Below, piece by piece: positions 19,353 through 29,206 of a stretch of DNA of 64,000 bases. The first letter of the stretch is position 1. Every line of letters starts with the position of its first letter. This DNA is from G963668345 sp965226215 (lineage in GTDB: Bacteria > Acidobacteriota > Terriglobia > Bryobacterales > UBA6623). The notes under the pieces were generated by a model. The model had not been told where the DNA came from, ran no database searches, and saw only the letters and a program-made list of their open reading frames with translations. The stretch is taken from assembly GCA_965226215.1 (NCBI GenBank), contig CBDDCH010000001.1, positions 186,001 to 250,000 on the forward strand. Reading direction: 5' to 3'. The position numbers and the translations under genes are program-made.

Positions 19353-20362
19353 AAAGCCCCGTGTGGTCGCATCGATGCGGTCGTCCTGGTGTTGGGGGGG
19401 CTCAGAGCATAAAAACCAAGCCCGCCTACGATCTCCTCTCGGTCCGGGTGATCGAGCAGGTCGCCGGCCAGTTGGGCCTTGACGAAGAGATCGTAAGGCA
19501 TATCTTTGTTAAACGCCTCGATGACCCAGTCTCGAAAGCGAAAGCCGCTGGGGTAAGGCTCCATTTCGGTCGAATTGAGCTGGTCGTCCGCATATCGAGC
19601 GACATCGAGCCAGTGTCGTCCCCAACGCTCGCCGTAACGCTCGGATGCCAACAGCCGGTCGATCACCTCGGCAAAGGCTTCCACAGAGGTGTCGCCGAGA
19701 AACGCGTCCACCTCCTCAGGTGTAGGCGGAAGACCGATCAAGTCAAAATAGGATCGCCTCAACAGCGTCAGTTTGTCCGCCGGCCCGGCCGACCGCAGGC
19801 CCTCGGCCTCAAGTTTTGCGAGCACAAAACGGTCGATCGCCGACTTGACCCAGGCCTCGTTCTTGACTTTAGGCAGCGAGGGGTTGCGGACCGGCCGAAA
19901 GGCCCAGAAGTCGCGCTGTTCCGCGGTAATGCCATGCTTGCGGGATCTCTCATCCACCTGCCGGGCAGTTCCCGCATCAGGCCAATACGCTCCGTCGGCG
20001 ATCCACATCGACAAGTCGTCGATCTCGTAGGGATCAAGCTTTTCCTCCGGCGGCATTTTCAGCCGCTCGTGGGTTTGGCGAACCGCCTGAATCAGCAGAC
20101 TGCGATTGGGCTGTCCGGGAACGATCGCCGGCCCCGAGTTGCCGCCCTCGAGCAACGATTCGTGGGACGTCATCCGCAGCCCGCCCAACTTCGAAGACGT
20201 GTGGCAAGCGAAACAGTTGTCGGCCAGGACAGGCCGTACGCGTTCTTCAAAGAATTTGGCGCGGTCGAGCTGCTGGGCGCCTGCCGGCGCAGCTAGAAAA
20301 CCGCAAAGGACGGCAAACAGGGACGTGGTGCGGGTCCGACGAGAAAACGTCTTTTCAGACAC
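19343..20362 (-). pseudogene. Signal peptide + PSCyt1 + DUF1549 half of the same gene
   Basis: Residues 1-29 are an export signal (LFAVLCGFLAAPAGAQQ). CxxCH is at DNCFACHTSSKLGG, in the planctomycete-type cytochrome domain, which may bind haem c. DUF1549 follows (AIDRFVLAKLEAEGL; YFDLIGLPPTPEEVDAF; RYADDQLNS). The frame ends about 15 residues after the C7 run in non-family sequence. The intact protein would be about 910 residues, and its usual partner is the DUF1501 protein encoded downstream. Confidence 0.85.
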
Positions 20363-20826
20363 GGTGCTACCCGAACCAGTAGAGGGCTGGTGGATCGCCT
20401 CTCTACTCCTAGCACTTTTCTCGCCACCTGGCGAGAAAAGCGGGCTAGCTCGTTTGGTTCATGGTAACCCAAAATGAAAAGCAGCCGAGGGGCCTTTTCG
20501 ACCTTCAGTGTCTGTACGCAAACTTCTGGAAAAATCGGGTACAGCCAGCCAATTCGCTTCAGGCTAAGTACTTTGTTTCTAGGGCTATGATGGGCGAATT
20601 GGTGGCAGTCCCCATTTTTCGCTCCCGCCCGACTTTTACCACGGGCTGCCAGGAGTGGCCAGCTGAGCGTGGAATCATACGGCTCTCGACGTGGACGGTG
20701 CCCGGCGAGCAGATTGACCTCGTACGCGTTGGCATCACCGCCCGGGATGCCCTACTCCCTGAGCCGTGTCCCCGGTAATCCTGTGTCGCCGGCGAGGTTT
20801 ACGCTATCATCCACCAGAGGTGTGCG
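20363..20826. other. Repeat-rich spacer
   Basis: It holds a hairpin of the TTTTCTCGCCACCTGGCGAG type followed by AAAAGCGGGCTAG at about 20415-20450, and the second MITE-like copy. No gene is supported. The promoters for the leftward cytochrome-domain gene and the rightward gene at 20827 must lie here. Confidence 0.55.
20529..20651. repeat. MITE-like element, second copy
   Basis: It shares the inner arms and the central GGCTAAGTACTTTGTTTCTA with 17435-17590. The right outer arm (CCACGGGCTGCCA) is present, but the left outer arm is replaced by unrelated sequence. Confidence 0.7.
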
Positions 20827-21759
20827 ATGCCGAGCGGTGAAAAAGCCCCGATTATGGTCCGAGTTTACGACGGAACGCGGGAATTAATGCCCCAGGGCAT
20901 GCAGCTGCTTTTTCGCGTAATCGATGGAAACAAGAAAAAGCGGCACGAGGATTTTCATGAAAAACCCGTGCTGCGGACGGACGTTCCGTTCTTTGACAAC
21001 TTCGGGGACAAGTACACGGTCATCGTCTCGGCCGACAACTACGTTCAGTCCGGATTTTACCCTGTCCCAGTGAAGCCCGGCGTGCTCTCGATCGTTGACA
21101 TCATGCTGCTGCCTCAAAACAACCAATTCAATTTCCGAGCCGCTCTGTGGGGCAATCTGAAACAAACCCACCCGGGGCTTAGCCGGATTCTCGGGCAAGG
21201 AGTCGGGGAGTCAGCAGCCGAGGATCGCTACACGCAGTGGATGGAGAAAGAGCCGCGGAGCTTGGCGGCATTCTTGAACATCACGGCGGCCCTCGAACAG
21301 ATCCTGTTTTCCACCGGTACGCCGCTCGACCTTTTCAAAACGCTTATCTGGGACGATCCAACCGCGGCCATCGCTTCCGACCGGTTCTTTGCGTTCGCGG
21401 ACAGTGCACTGATCGAGCAACTCGAGACTGCCGAGCTCGAAGGAATCTTCGAAGAGGCCCCGAGCGCGTTGCATCCTGGGGCGACACGCAGCTTCAAGCA
21501 AGTGGAGTTCGGGGAAGCAAACGCGCAGTTGACACTTCACGAAAACGACAAAGAGTCTATTGACGGCGTCGAGTGCATAAAAGTTGAAGCCGACATGGAT
21601 TACTACAAGGATACCGGCGCCCACCTGATTCTCGAGGTGCTTGTCAACCAGTTTGGAGGACAAACGGACCCGCGGGTCGTTTATGTATTGCGATGGACCG
21701 CGGGACGACGCGCCGGTCGACCCGAGTTCAACCCTCCTTTCACGATCCAGGCAGCCTGA
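20827..21759 (+). CDS. Conserved protein of unknown function next to subtilase gene
   Basis: The protein is 310 residues with no signal peptide or membrane segment. Residues 8-105 look like a beta-sandwich (IMVRVYDGTRELM; FGDKYTVIVSADNYVQSGFY), followed by a helical middle (LAAFLNITAALEQIL) and a second beta-rich region (GVECIKVEADMDYY; VVYVLRWTAG). I do not recognise a family. A subtilisin-like protease gene follows on the same strand after 390 bp. The two may work together, but the only evidence is adjacency. Confidence 0.65.
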   Translation: MPSGEKAPIMVRVYDGTRELMPQGMQLLFRVIDGNKKKRHEDFHEKPVLRTDVPFFDNFGDKYTVIVSADNYVQSGFYPVPVKPGVLSIVDIMLLPQNNQFNFRAALWGNLKQTHPGLSRILGQGVGESAAEDRYTQWMEKEPRSLAAFLNITAALEQILFSTGTPLDLFKTLIWDDPTAAIASDRFFAFADSALIEQLETAELEGIFEEAPSALHPGATRSFKQVEFGEANAQLTLHENDKESIDGVECIKVEADMDYYKDTGAHLILEVLVNQFGGQTDPRVVYVLRWTAGRRAGRPEFNPPFTIQAA

Positions 21760-22147
21760 GTACTCCATTTCATAAATACACGCAAGTTTCGGGCGAGTGC
21801 AGGCGGGCACAGCATGCTGTGTCCGTACTGATCTGTTGGCTGCTCTCGCACACCGTCGCGACAACCAAATCGGAGCCGCGAACGCCAGTGAGCGGTCAGG
21901 GCGCAATGGTCCTTACGGGGGTTGGCTCTGTCACTAACGTTCCAGGCTCTGTTCGCTGCTCTCGCACAGCCTTGGGCCGGCGGCGACCAACCGCACGCTC
22001 TTGGGCGTAGGGCAACAAAGTTGCACGGCGCGGCGGTCACGTCATTCCATAATTTATATCTCTCTTGTTAGCAACAACGTAGTGAAACACGGCAGGCGTT
22101 CTCCGCTGCCTTGCCCATAAGAATAGAAGGTAGGAAACCTTCTTCGA
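21760..22147. other. Spacer before the subtilase gene
   Basis: It contains GGGCACAGCATGCTGTGTCC, a near-palindrome (about 21808-21827), and two similar stretches containing GCTGCTCTCGCACA (near 21838 and 21954). Just before the subtilase ATG, GAAGGT and ACCTTC (22126-22131, 22137-22142) could pair and place AGGAA in the loop. No gene is supported. Confidence 0.45.
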
Positions 22148-22933
22148 ATGGCCGGCAAACAGACTCCCCCCGCTGTCTATCGTGAGAAGGTCGAAAAGAC
22201 CGTTGCCCAAAGAGTCGAAGCGGGCTTCGTCACCGATGTGATCGTCCTCTTCCGTCCCCAATACGGTAAGGCCGAGCGACGGATCTTGGAAGCCCTAGAG
22301 CCGGAAGCGCGCGAAGAGAAGATCCAGGTGCTCGAATCAGCGGTTATGAAAAGTCTCGATGTCGTGGCCGGCGCGCTGTTGCGCCGCAACGCGAGGCAGT
22401 CGATTCCAGGAGTACCCGTCACGCTAGACACCTCGGACGAACACCCGCCAACATCCACGGTAGGAAGCGGATTATTGGTTTCGTCGTGGCTGGCCAACTC
22501 AGTGTCGTTTCTGGCGTCTCCGGACTGGATCAAGAAACTCGCCTCGAACAAACAAGTCGTCCGCATCACGACCAACAAGGTAGAGGGCCACCCCGAGCCC
22601 TTTCGCACCGCGGTCGGCGCGCCGCTTTCGCAATCGGAAGAGACGGCATGGGGCCTCGCACACCTAGGGATCCCGGAATTATGGCGGCAGGGTCTGAAGG
22701 GCAAGGGCATACGAATCGGCCATCTTGATACCGGGATCGACCCCCGTCATCCCGATCTCAGAAACCGTATCGCGGATTGGGAAGCCTTCGACCAGTTCGG
22801 ACACTGCCTGACCGGTACCCCGCGGTATGACTCCGGTTTCCACGGTACGCACACCGCGGGCACGATTGTCGGGGGCAACAAGAGCGGAGTAGCCATCGGT
22901 ATTGCCCCTCGGGCCAAGCTCGTCGAGCTATAA
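22148..22933 (+). pseudogene. Subtilisin-like serine protease (S8), 5' part, cut by IS256
   Basis: The protein starts MAGKQTPPAVYREKVEKTVA and has no signal peptide. Catalytic Asp194 is in GHLDTGIDPRHPDL and His232 in HGTHTAGTI. Native coding ends at 22924, where IS256 begins; the last few codons come from the IS. The catalytic serine is in the part starting at 24339. Removing the IS and one 9-bp target duplication restores one frame (RAKLVSALVLPQGSG) of about 501 residues, so the gene was intact before insertion. Residues 20-150 could be a propeptide-like or intracellular N-domain. The 5' product lacks the serine and should be inactive. Confidence 0.9.
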
Positions 22934-24338
22934 CCAGAAGTTGTGGATGAGCCTCTGAGGGGAGGCGGCGTATCCTGACGATTGAGGAAGCAACTCAATC
23001 GTTTTCTGGAAAGGAACAAGGAGGATACGCCATGAGTCAGTGTGAAGCTGCTGAGAGCAGCAGTCAAGTCAACCCCCAAGTCATTGATGGAAAGGAACGC
23101 TCGCCCTTGGATGAGGTGCTGCGCCAAGGAGCGCGCCAGATGCTCGTCAAGGCCGTGGAAGCCGAAGTGACCGCCTACATCGAAACGCATCAGCACGAAG
23201 TCGACCAGGACGGCCGGCGGCTGGTGGTGCGCAACGGTCACGCCCGCGAGCGCACCATCGTCAGCGGCGTGGGTCAGCTGAAGATCCAGGCGCCGCGGGT
23301 CGACGATCGCCGAGTCGATGAGCAGGGCCGGCGCTTTCGTTTCACTTCCCAGATCCTGCCGCCGTATCTGCGGCGCACGAAGAGTGTGGAGGAGTTGATC
23401 CCCTGGTTGTACCTGAAAGGGATCTCGACGGGCGATTTCAGCGAAGCGCTGGAGGCCTTGCTGGGGCCCGACGCTCCGGGCCTGTCGGCGACGACGGTGG
23501 TGCGTCTCAAAGACGTCTGGCGCCGCGAGTACGAGGCTTGGTCAAAGCGTGACCTCAGCGGCCAGCGGTTTGTTTACATTTGGGCCGATGGCATCTACTC
23601 GAATGTTCGTCTGGACGATGAACGGCAGTGTTTGCTGGTTGTGATGGGAGCACTCGAAGACGGTCGCAAGCAACTGCTGGCGGTGCACGACGGCTTTCGC
23701 GAAAGCGAACTGTCGTGGCAGGAGTTGCTGGAGGACTTGAAACGGCAGGGGCTCGAGCTGCCGCCGAAGTTGGCGGTGGGCGACGGAGCGATGGGGTTTT
23801 GGGCGGCACTGCGGAAAGTCTATCCGGCGACCGGTTAGCAACGCTGCTGGCTCCACAAGACGGCCAACGTGCTCAATAAGCTGCCGCAGAGCATGCAGGG
23901 CAAAGCCAAGTAGGCGCTGCGCGACATCTATCTTGCCGAGAGTCGGCAGACGGCGGAGGCCGCTCTGGACCGTTTCAAGAACCTATACGAGAAGAAGTTC
24001 CCCAAAGCGGTCGAGTGCCTGGAAAAAGACCGCCAAGTGCTGCTGGCTTTCTACGACTTTCCGGCCGAGCACTGGGGGCACTTGCGGACGACGAACCCGA
24101 TCGAGTCCACCTTTGCGACGGTCCGTTTGCGGCAGCGACGAACGAAGGGTTGTGGCAGCCGCGAAGCGTCGTTAACGATGGTCTTCATGCTGGCCCGCCA
24201 AGCCGAGCGCCACTGGCGACGCCTGAACGGTTCGGAAGTGATTGTTCATGTCTTAGAGGGAAAGGTTTTCAAGGATGGATTGATGGTTCAGGAAAACGCC
24301 GCCTGACCTCGCCCATCCACAACATTTGACAATATCTC
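22925..24338 (+). mobile_element. IS256-family insertion sequence, copy 1
   Basis: The element is 1414 bp with imperfect inverted ends: GAGCTATAACCAGAAGTTGT on the left, GAGATATTGTCAAATGTTGT read inward on the right. It is flanked by an exact 9-bp duplication, AAGCTCGTC, at 22916-22924 and 24339-24347. Copy 2 (50706-52119) has the same length. Confidence 0.95.
23032..24306 (+). pseudogene. IS256 transposase with two nonsense codons
   Basis: Compared with the intact 424-residue copy at 50738-52012, this one has TAG in place of GAG at 23836-23838 (after KVYPATG) and TAG in place of CAG about 25 codons later (after MQGKAK). The rest is nearly identical, including the DDE motif region WADGIYSNVRLDDE and VGDGAMGF. 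The first stop removes the C-terminal catalytic part, so this copy cannot move itself. The changes must have arisen after insertion or been carried from another defective copy mobilised in trans. Confidence 0.92.
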
Positions 24339-25076
24339 AAGCTCGTCTCAGCCTTGGTATTGCCCCAGGGCAGCGGCACCACAAAGCAAATCGTCACGGG
24401 GATGGAATGGTGCGTGCGCCAAGGTGTCCGGATCCTAAACCTCTCCCTTGGGGGGTCAGGGTACAACCAGGCTTATGAACCGGCGGTACACAATCTGGGG
24501 CTGCTTGGCGTTTTCCCGTCGTTCTCGGTCGGGAACTCCGGTCTCGGTGTCACCGGCAGCCCGGCTAATCATCGTGACGCTTGCGCGGTCGGGGCCGTGA
24601 ATGCCGGCAACGAGGTCGCCGACTTCAGCGGCGGCGGCGCCTTCGTTTGGGGCCAGGAGGACGTTTACGTGAAACCGGACCTGTGCGCTCCGGGCGTGTC
24701 GGTATTCTCGGCCATACCGACTCCCTATGTCCGCGAAACAGGAGCGGAGCCCTACGATCGGCTGGATGGAACGTCCATGGCGGCGCCGCACGTCTCCGGG
24801 ACGGCCGCCTTGCTGTGGGAAGCTTTTCCCGAAGCCCGCCTCACTCAGATCAAGCAAGCCCTTTACGCAACCGCGCTGGCACTGGGGTCGACCTTTCAGA
24901 ACATGCACAGCGGACACGGGTTGATTCAACCCCTGCCGGCTTTGCGAAAGCTGGAGCAAATCGTTTCGCGGTCTCGCTCGAAGTCAACGAAGCAGCGCTC
25001 ATCGGTCGTCCTGAACAAAAGGGAGGTTATAGGGCTTCCGGGCGAGATTCCGAGTAAGGTTGCCATTCACCAGTAA
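24339..25076 (+). pseudogene. Subtilisin-like serine protease (S8), 3' part
   Basis: The segment continues the protease after the IS with SALVLPQGSG, then GVRILNLSLGGSGYN, the oxyanion-hole region GVFPSFSVGNSG, and the catalytic serine in GTSMAAPHVSGTAALLWEAF, the typical S8 signature. An internal start (24354) could allow translation, but the product would lack Asp and His. The C-terminal 40 residues are basic and probably not part of the fold. Confidence 0.9.
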
Positions 25077-25188
25077 GGGCGGCGCCGGGCGCGATTTCGC
25101 CGGCGAGGTTTTTCCCATGAGGGCGTGCGATTCCTCTCGTGGCAGCTAACTCAGCAGTTTACAGGTTCTCTCCTTTGATTTGGGTCTT

Positions 25189-25224
25189 GATGGGACAGGC
25201 ATCTCGCCTGTCCCATCTTTTTTC
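25189..25224 (+). terminator. Rho-independent terminator after the protease gene
   Basis: A perfect 12-bp stem, GATGGGACAGGC pairing with GCCTGTCCCATC around an ATCTC loop, is followed by a run of T at 25218-25223. It stands about 110 bp after the protease stop. The stem resembles the dispersed GTAGGG hairpins. The surrounding spacer 25077-25514 shows no gene. Confidence 0.75.
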
Positions 25225-25514
25225 CCATTCATCGGCCCGCTCGAAGTGAAGTCGAAACCAACCACTTCCCTTGACTCTAACTAATTGGATGCTCAGCCAA
25301 GGCCGGATTACTGTCGAAGCAGCGAGGGCAGCCGCCTCGTTGCGCCACGAGCGAACGCCATCGCCAAGCACGCGATTTTCGGTTTCATCCGACCCAGAAA
25401 AAAACGGCGCCAGTCGACAGTCTTGCCTGCCGCTGCGCCTGGAATGGACTCTTCAGCTTGGGGAAACTCTAAAGATCCGCGAACGGGATCCCGGGACCTA
25501 CGTAGAGAAGTTGG

Positions 25515-26206
25515 TCAGGACTCTTCGGCTTCGGAGTCAGGGTGGCCCTCTGCGAGCAATTTAGGGGCATCGCGGGGGTCCCACAGCCCATTTTTCTCGG
25601 GGAACTCAACCCCTTTGGCTGTGATTGTATGGCGACCATACTCCTCTTGCCGGATGAGTCCTTGCTCGCGGAGATACCATGCGCTGAACACCAAATGTTC
25701 GCGGGCGCAGCCGATAAGCTCCTCGCAGTCTCTCAGCTTGACGAACGGCTGTTCCGGGTCTTCCATTCTCTTGGTGTAGAGAATGGAAAGCAGTGCCTGA
25801 CGCTTTCTCTTCTCGGCTTCCACTCCTATCGCGGCCTTGGGCTGGTCAAAAATCTTCCACCGAGTAGCCCGCTCGGCGTGGTATGCCACGTCGTAAGCCG
25901 CGCGCCTCTCGTCATCACTCAGGGTCTGATACGCCCGCAGCAACAGTTGGAAGGCTTCTTGATTGCCCGTGTCGGGGTTGTCAGGATGGTGGGTCTGGGC
26001 CATCATGCGATAGACACGCTGGATCGTTTCCGGAGAAGCATTCGGGCTGACTTGCAGCACTTCGTAGTAGTCGACGAAGACGTGTGCCGCGCTACCCGAG
26101 CCGTCGCGAGTCTCCTTCCCCGGCTCCTCGAAAACACACCCGGCACGATAGGCAGCTTCCTCATGCTGCCGGCAATAGACAACGCGCGCGGACTTCTTCT
26201 CTTTTG
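25515..26206 (-). pseudogene. DnaJ-domain protein, 5' end removed by ISL3 copy 2
   Basis: The open frame reads from the ISL3 end through VVYCRQHEEAAYRAGCVFEEP and then VDYYEVLQVSPNASPETIQR into a J domain. HHPDNPDTG replaces the usual HPD context and keeps His-Pro-Asp. A C-terminal winged-helix-like region follows (REHLVFSAWYLREQGLIRQEEY). No ATG, and no GTG or TTG upstream of VLQV, is available between the IS and the J domain; the first GTG (26060) would cut into J-domain helix I. So the original start was lost with the IS insertion. The gene on the other side of the IS does not continue it, which implies an adjacent deletion. Confidence 0.75.
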
Positions 26207-26281
26207 GGCTCTTCCGGGTTTTAAGTGGGCGAAGGAGCTAGATCGAGTTTCCCACAGTGGAAGTAGATGGCGTTGATGAAG

Positions 26282-27942
26282 CCAGGATTTCCGATTTGGC
26301 TCCTCTGACGGCACGAGTCTACACCCTCACCCGGCGAAGCGCAACCATTTCTCCACCCGAAAGAGGCGGCGGCTGAGGCGGGACCGATCGAGCCCCCTTC
26401 TTGCCCCTCATGGGGGCTGATCCGCCGCTGCGAAGTCAATTTCGCAGACACCCTTCCGAGCTTCCGTCCTCAGTACTCAGGTTTCGCATTCGGCAAGTCG
26501 CGTGCTACCCGCCCGGCACAGGCAGCGCCCAGATCCTCCGCAGCATGTCGCCAAACAGGCGCCGGTTCAGATGTCCCTCCGCGAACAAGAGCCAGTAATA
26601 CCGCGCGTGTTTAATTAGCCGTCCGCCCGTCTTCATCAGCCGGTGCTGCAAGCTCGTCAGCGACCAGCTCTTGATCCGTTGCGGCAGCCCCAGCCGCCGC
26701 CACAAGTTGCCCAGGTTATAGGCCAGCACGCTGAGCTGCAAGCGCACCTCGTTCGCCCGGAAGCGATGGCACGACAGCCGCGTCCAGTGCGTCGCTTGCT
26801 TACCTTCTTTGATCCACTGCTCCGCCGTGCCGCGCTTGTTGTAGAAACGCACCACCGACCGGCTTGGCAAGCTCATGTTCGTCACGATAAAACCGACGCG
26901 CGCGAATAGCTCGCCCTGGTGGTGCTCGACCTTGGCGACAACTCGTCTGGGCCCCTTCCAGCTCTCCGCCTGATAGCGAAAGCTCTTGTAGCGCACTAGC
27001 GGCTTGCGGCCGGGCCTCCCCGGCGGACGAAACAGGATGTCTTCGATCTCCAGCTCCAGGCTCTTATTGGCCGGAATGCGGATCGCGTAGTCCGCGCCGC
27101 GCTCCTCCAGTGCTTCGTAGATCTCGGGCTTGGCGAAGGCGGCATCGGCGCGAAAGGTGACCTGTTTGCCTTCGGCCAGTTGGCGCTCGATCTCCGGCAA
27201 CAATAGCTCATCCCAGTCCTCGGCGCTGTGCACGTTGCCGGGACGCAGCTTGGCAGCGAGGCAATCACCATGACCGTTGAACAAAAGCAACGGGTGGTAG
27301 CAGACCGACTCGAAGTGTCCGTTGTAGGCACTGCCTTCCTGTTGGCCATGGACCGGACTCTCGGTAGAGTCCATGTCCAGAACGACCCGCTCGGAGTCGT
27401 CGAACGCCTCCGCTTGCCCGACCAGCTCTCGGTTCAGCGCCATCAGCCCCAGCAGGTTCTCTTCGCTCGCCAGCATCTCCGTCTCGAAGCCGTGCAGCGT
27501 CGAGGTCAAGGCCGCACCGCGATCCCAGATCTTCTGCGAGCCGATCAAGCGAAACGTCGGGTCAGCCGACACTCGGACGGCGTCGTTGACGTCCTCGTAG
27601 CCTGCCAAGCGGCTGTAGACCGACTGCCGCAACAGATCAGCGAACGTGAACTGCTTGTTTGTGCCTTGCCGGGAGTCGGTGAGATGCTCGCCGATCAGTT
27701 TCCCGAGTCCGAGTCGCTCGTCCAACTCCCGAACCAGGATCAAGCCACCGTCGGAAGTGACGTGCGATCCCTGGAAATCGACTTTCAACGAGCCGTTGAA
27801 ACTTAGCTGGAATGGCTTGGTTTGTTTTTCACCCATTGGGTGTTGGCCTCTATGGCGTCCTCATCGGGCTCTAGCCCCTATGAATAAAGACGCTCAAGGC
27901 CGCCGGAAGGTCGAGAGGTCTGAATCAAATTGGAAATGCGGG
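26282..27942 (-). mobile_element. IS1380-family insertion sequence, copy 2
   Basis: The element is 1661 bp and sits inside the 3' end of the ISL3 transposase gene. Its ends read CCAGGATTTCCGATTTGGCT and, inward from the right, CCCGCATTTCCAATTTGATT. An exact 5-bp duplication, TGAAG, is present at 26277-26281 and 27943-27947. The joined flanks recreate the uninterrupted ISL3 sequence seen at copy 1. Confidence 0.95.
26505..27836 (-). CDS. IS1380-family transposase, copy 2
   Basis: The protein is 443 residues and full length, with the same DDE landmarks as copy 1 (VLDMDSTESPVHGQQ, FRADAAFAKPE, RGTAEQWIKEGKQ). It differs at scattered positions, for example NGSLKVDFQGSHV versus NGLLKVDFQGSRV, so the two copies are related but not a fresh duplicate pair. 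It is probably functional. Confidence 0.92.
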   Translation of the reverse strand: MGEKQTKPFQLSFNGSLKVDFQGSHVTSDGGLILVRELDERLGLGKLIGEHLTDSRQGTNKQFTFADLLRQSVYSRLAGYEDVNDAVRVSADPTFRLIGSQKIWDRGAALTSTLHGFETEMLASEENLLGLMALNRELVGQAEAFDDSERVVLDMDSTESPVHGQQEGSAYNGHFESVCYHPLLLFNGHGDCLAAKLRPGNVHSAEDWDELLLPEIERQLAEGKQVTFRADAAFAKPEIYEALEERGADYAIRIPANKSLELEIEDILFRPPGRPGRKPLVRYKSFRYQAESWKGPRRVVAKVEHHQGELFARVGFIVTNMSLPSRSVVRFYNKRGTAEQWIKEGKQATHWTRLSCHRFRANEVRLQLSVLAYNLGNLWRRLGLPQRIKSWSLTSLQHRLMKTGGRLIKHARYYWLLFAEGHLNRRLFGDMLRRIWALPVPGG

Positions 27943-29119
27943 TGAAGTTCTGTTGATTGCGGAAACCGCGCGCCGTGGCCTTGACCCATTGAATCCTTGA
28001 GTTCAACCCCTCGCTGACCGCGTTCGTAATGCGGTGTTTCAGATACGTGAGTATGTTTTCGAGGCGAGCCGTCAACATCCGCGCTACGGTGACCATCGGC
28101 GTCAGCCGGCTGCGACTCGCCCAGCCGCGCCATTGCTCGAAGAAAGCTCGCGCCGCCGATTCGCGACGATAGTCGAACAGCCGCATCGCCGTTTCCTTCA
28201 ACGCCCACGCCCGCGCCGTCTTCAAGTCGCTTTCGCGCAGCGCGCGGAACTCGCGCCAGGCGTCCTCGGAAAAGTTCGCCGGATGCCGCAGCCAAGCGTA
28301 CTTCGTGCCTGTCAAACGCTCGTCGCCGAGGGCCAGTAAACGCTTGTTCTCCGCCCGCCGCACCTGGTCCACCGCCTTCGCCAGATGCGCCGCGATGTGA
28401 TATTTGTCGTAAACGATCTTTTTCTCCGATTCGTCGAGATGCTCCCGGGTCGAGGCGACGTAAGGATCCCACATGTCCATCGCGACGGCCTCGACTCGGG
28501 CGAGTTGCTCTGCGCTCAACGTCTTCCAAAAGCCGTCCAGGCTGGCCTGGCGGCGTCCCTCGGCGACGAACAACACGCGCGAGCGGTTGAGATCGTTGAC
28601 GACGGTGAGATAGCGATGGCGCTTGCGGAAGCTCTTCTCGTCGACGCCCAGGTAGGGAATCGGCTCTGCCGCGCGACGTTCGAGCCCACGTTGCACGGCG
28701 CGTTCCAGGATGCCGTGAATCTCGTCCCAGCTCAGCGCCAGCAACTCGGCGATGCCTTGCTGGCTGGCTTCCTTCAGCCACGAGATCGCGAGAGCTTCAA
28801 ACAGCGCGGTGAAGCGGCTGGAAGCCTCGGCCCAGGGCAGTCGCACGACGCGCGGCCCGTGCTCGGAGCAGTCGCTGCGCGGCGGCCGGGCGTGCAGGAT
28901 CGTGCGGTACTGACAGGTGTCGAGGTGACGCCAGCGGCGTTCGGGCTGATGATCGTGGAGTGCGCACACGGCGCTGCATTGGCGGCACGGCCAGCGGACT
29001 TGCTCGTCGTGTTCGAGGAAGACGTGGACTTCGCCGTCGGCTCGGCACAGCTCCACTCGCACGACTTTCCAGGGACTTTCGATGCCCAGAATCTGGCGGT
29101 ATAGCTCGCGGTCTTGCAT
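27878..29119 (-). pseudogene. ISL3 transposase, copy 2, C-terminus replaced by IS1380 sequence
   Basis: The first 395 residues match copy 1 almost perfectly up to RGFRNQQNF. The frame then runs into the IS1380 end and adds about 18 foreign residues ending RLYS. The lost native tail (INAIYFHCGKLDLAPSPT) lies beyond IS1380 at about 26225-26281. The DDE core is unaffected, so activity cannot be excluded, but the element ends are now separated by an extra 1.66 kb. Confidence 0.88.
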
Positions 29120-29206
29120 CCCGCGAGACTACCACCGAGCCTCACTCGCCCACTAGAAACCCGGAGGAACCAGTAATTTCTTTTAAAGGGATTATTATCA
29201 TTCAAT

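Larger units (their letters stand above)
26207..29171 (-). mobile_element. ISL3-family insertion sequence, copy 2, interrupted by IS1380
   Basis: The left end GGCTCTTCCGGGTTTTAAGT starts at 26207, and the right end ends at 29171. Removing IS1380 and one copy of its 5-bp duplication leaves 1299 bp, exactly the length of copy 1. The flanking octamers (CTCTTTTG and AGTAATTT) do not match, so no target duplication survives. Confidence 0.88.
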
